DNA of 6,856 nt from CAMYLR01 sp039590215 (GTDB lineage: Bacteria > Gemmatimonadota > Gemmatimonadetes > JACCXV01 > JAHWKZ01). The stretch spans positions 1 to 6,856 of the forward strand of contig JBDHFX010000084.1 in assembly GCA_039590215.1 (NCBI GenBank), in the 5' to 3' direction. Under the pieces are notes generated by a model, which saw only the letters and a list, made by a program, of their open reading frames with translations, ran no database searches and was not told where the DNA came from. A program made the position numbers and the translations under genes. Below, piece after piece: positions 5,711 to 6,856 of this stretch (position 1 is the stretch's first letter; each line of letters begins with the position of its first letter).

Positions 5711-6856
5711 ATGTCGTATCGACCACCGCCGGATCTCAACATCGCCGAGTACTTCTTGGATGCCCGTGTCGCCGAAGGACTCGGTGATCGCAAAGCAGTG
5801 TTGACCGACGACGCCCGGTACACCTACGCTGAAATCCAAACCCTCGCCAACAAGTTCGGGAACCTACTACGTCAAGCCGGAGTTGAGCCCGAGCAGCGGG
5901 TTATCATCGGTCTTCCCGACGGTCCCGAGTTCGTCGCCGCCCTGTTCGGCATCCTCAAGATTGGCGCGGTCGTGGTGATGGTCAACCCAGACCTCAAACC
6001 GGAGGTCATCACCTATTTTCTCAACTACACGCGAACCCGGCTCGCGGTCGTGCACGAGGACGCACACTCGCGGTTCGCGAGCGCTGCCGAATCAGCACCC
6101 TACTTGGAGACGATGCTCGTCGTCGGCCGACCGGACTTTGCCGATCAGCTGAGGGGCGCCCCTCCGACGCTCGAGAACTTCTCCACTCACTGTGACGATG
6201 CCGCGATCTGGCTTTTCTCCGGCGGAACTACCGGACAACCCAAGGCGGTTGTGCAAACCCACCGCTCGTTTGCCAACACCACCGAGTGCTACGCCAAGCA
6301 GGCGCTGGGTTACAGGCCGGAGGACGTCACTCTGTCGGTTCCCAAGCTCTTCTTTGGCTACGCCACCGGTTCGAATCTGTTGTTTCCGTTCGCTGTGGGT
6401 GCGTCCACGGTCTTGTTTCCCGATCGGTGCACGCCAGACGCATTGTTCGAAAGGATCCATCGATTTAGACCCACGATTCTCGTAAACGTACCGACGATGG
6501 TCGATCGGATGATCAATCACCCCGATGCCACCGACCAGGACCTGTCGTGTCTCCGGTTCTCCACTTCGGCCGGCGAAGCGCTCCCGGTCCCGCTGCATGA
6601 ACGATGGAACGAGGTCTTCGGGGTCGAGCTCCTCGATGGGCTGGGCACAGCTGAGATGTGGCACATCTTTCTCTCGAACCGGCCTGGCGACGTGTGCCCC
6701 GGCACGCTCGGCAAGGCCGTGCCCGGGTTCGAGGTTCGGGTTTGCGACGACGACGGGAACGAGGTCAACCAGGGCGAGGTCGGGTGGCTCTGGGTGCGAG
6801 GTGGATCGAGGGCGATCGGCTACTGGCAAGCGATGGAAAAGACTCAACGCGCTTTT
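5711..6856 (+). CDS. Benzoate-CoA ligase family (ANL superfamily) aryl-CoA synthetase, 3' end missing
   Basis: Translation from ATG 5711 is open for 382 residues to the window edge; relatives are about 510-540 residues, so the end of the large domain and the C-terminal domain with the catalytic Lys lie outside. Visible ANL motifs are the phosphate loop SGGTTGQPK (170-178), DGLGTAEM (309-316), and VRGGSRAIGYW (362-372). The segments PKLFFGYATGS (211-221) and HIFLSNRPGD (318-327) are typical of the benzoate-CoA ligase family. Such enzymes use ATP to convert an aromatic acid to its acyl-adenylate and then to the CoA thioester. It is divergently transcribed from an operon headed for aryl-CoA oxidation, so it probably makes the CoA thioester that the monooxygenase/reductase uses. 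Whether the acid is 2-aminobenzoate, salicylate, benzoate or another cannot be settled. No ribosome site precedes the ATG; a TANNNT box at 5699-5704 suggests a leaderless mRNA. Confidence 0.93.
   Translation, partial: MSYRPPPDLNIAEYFLDARVAEGLGDRKAVLTDDARYTYAEIQTLANKFGNLLRQAGVEPEQRVIIGLPDGPEFVAALFGILKIGAVVVMVNPDLKPEVITYFLNYTRTRLAVVHEDAHSRFASAAESAPYLETMLVVGRPDFADQLRGAPPTLENFSTHCDDAAIWLFSGGTTGQPKAVVQTHRSFANTTECYAKQALGYRPEDVTLSVPKLFFGYATGSNLLFPFAVGASTVLFPDRCTPDALFERIHRFRPTILVNVPTMVDRMINHPDATDQDLSCLRFSTSAGEALPVPLHERWNEVFGVELLDGLGTAEMWHIFLSNRPGDVCPGTLGKAVPGFEVRVCDDDGNEVNQGEVGWLWVRGGSRAIGYWQAMEKTQRAF

Noticed and set aside
5711..5739. A sigma-70-like promoter for the minus-strand operon using TTGAGA at 5734-5739
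   Set aside because: The -35-like hexamer has no acceptable -10 box at 16-18 bases, so it is mentioned only as a weak possibility.
6092..6847. A 251-codon open frame on the minus strand opposite the ligase
   Set aside because: It lies wholly antisense to a well-supported ligase with recognisable ANL motifs. Its translation shows no recognisable domain, and such long antisense frames are common in GC-rich genes.

Overview
The window is a compact block of catabolic genes from a GC-rich bacterium (roughly 60% G+C by eye). I cannot name the organism. Several features are compatible with an actinobacterium or another high-GC lineage: GTG and TTG start codons, tightly overlapping genes, and a TANNNT box placed so that one gene would be transcribed without a leader. 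This is inference. No RNA gene, insertion sequence, CRISPR array or prophage signal was seen.

Layout. Six genes lie head to tail on the minus strand, from 5667 down past the left edge. In order of transcription they encode a creatininase-family hydrolase, a short-chain dehydrogenase (SDR), a RidA/YjgF-family protein, a crotonase (enoyl-CoA hydratase/isomerase superfamily), an acyl-CoA dehydrogenase, and a fused FAD monooxygenase / Old Yellow Enzyme reductase that is cut by the window edge. Every junction is an overlap or a 5-base gap, so they almost certainly form one operon. A 43-base gap (5668-5710) separates them from a divergent plus-strand gene for a benzoate-CoA-ligase-type enzyme, cut by the right edge. 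There is no other non-coding sequence of note.

How the genes fit together. The ligase would activate an aromatic acid to its CoA thioester. The fused enzyme has the architecture of 2-aminobenzoyl-CoA monooxygenase/reductase, which hydroxylates and then reduces the ring without breaking it. It is often annotated as bifunctional salicylyl-CoA 5-hydroxylase/oxidoreductase. The acyl-CoA dehydrogenase, crotonase and SDR then form a beta-oxidation-like set. RidA and creatininase-family proteins suggest handling of an imine/enamine or hydrolysis of a cyclic intermediate. The best overall reading is an aerobic CoA-dependent anthranilate-like (or salicylate-like) ring-degradation locus.

The most interesting points are in the lower pathway, which is poorly understood in general. 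The crotonase lacks both catalytic glutamates of classical hydratases but has an Asp at an alternative active-site position. The RidA protein lacks the canonical catalytic arginine. The creatininase homologue is a candidate for an unassigned hydrolytic step. In addition, the hexamer CGATCG occurs 21 times, far above chance.
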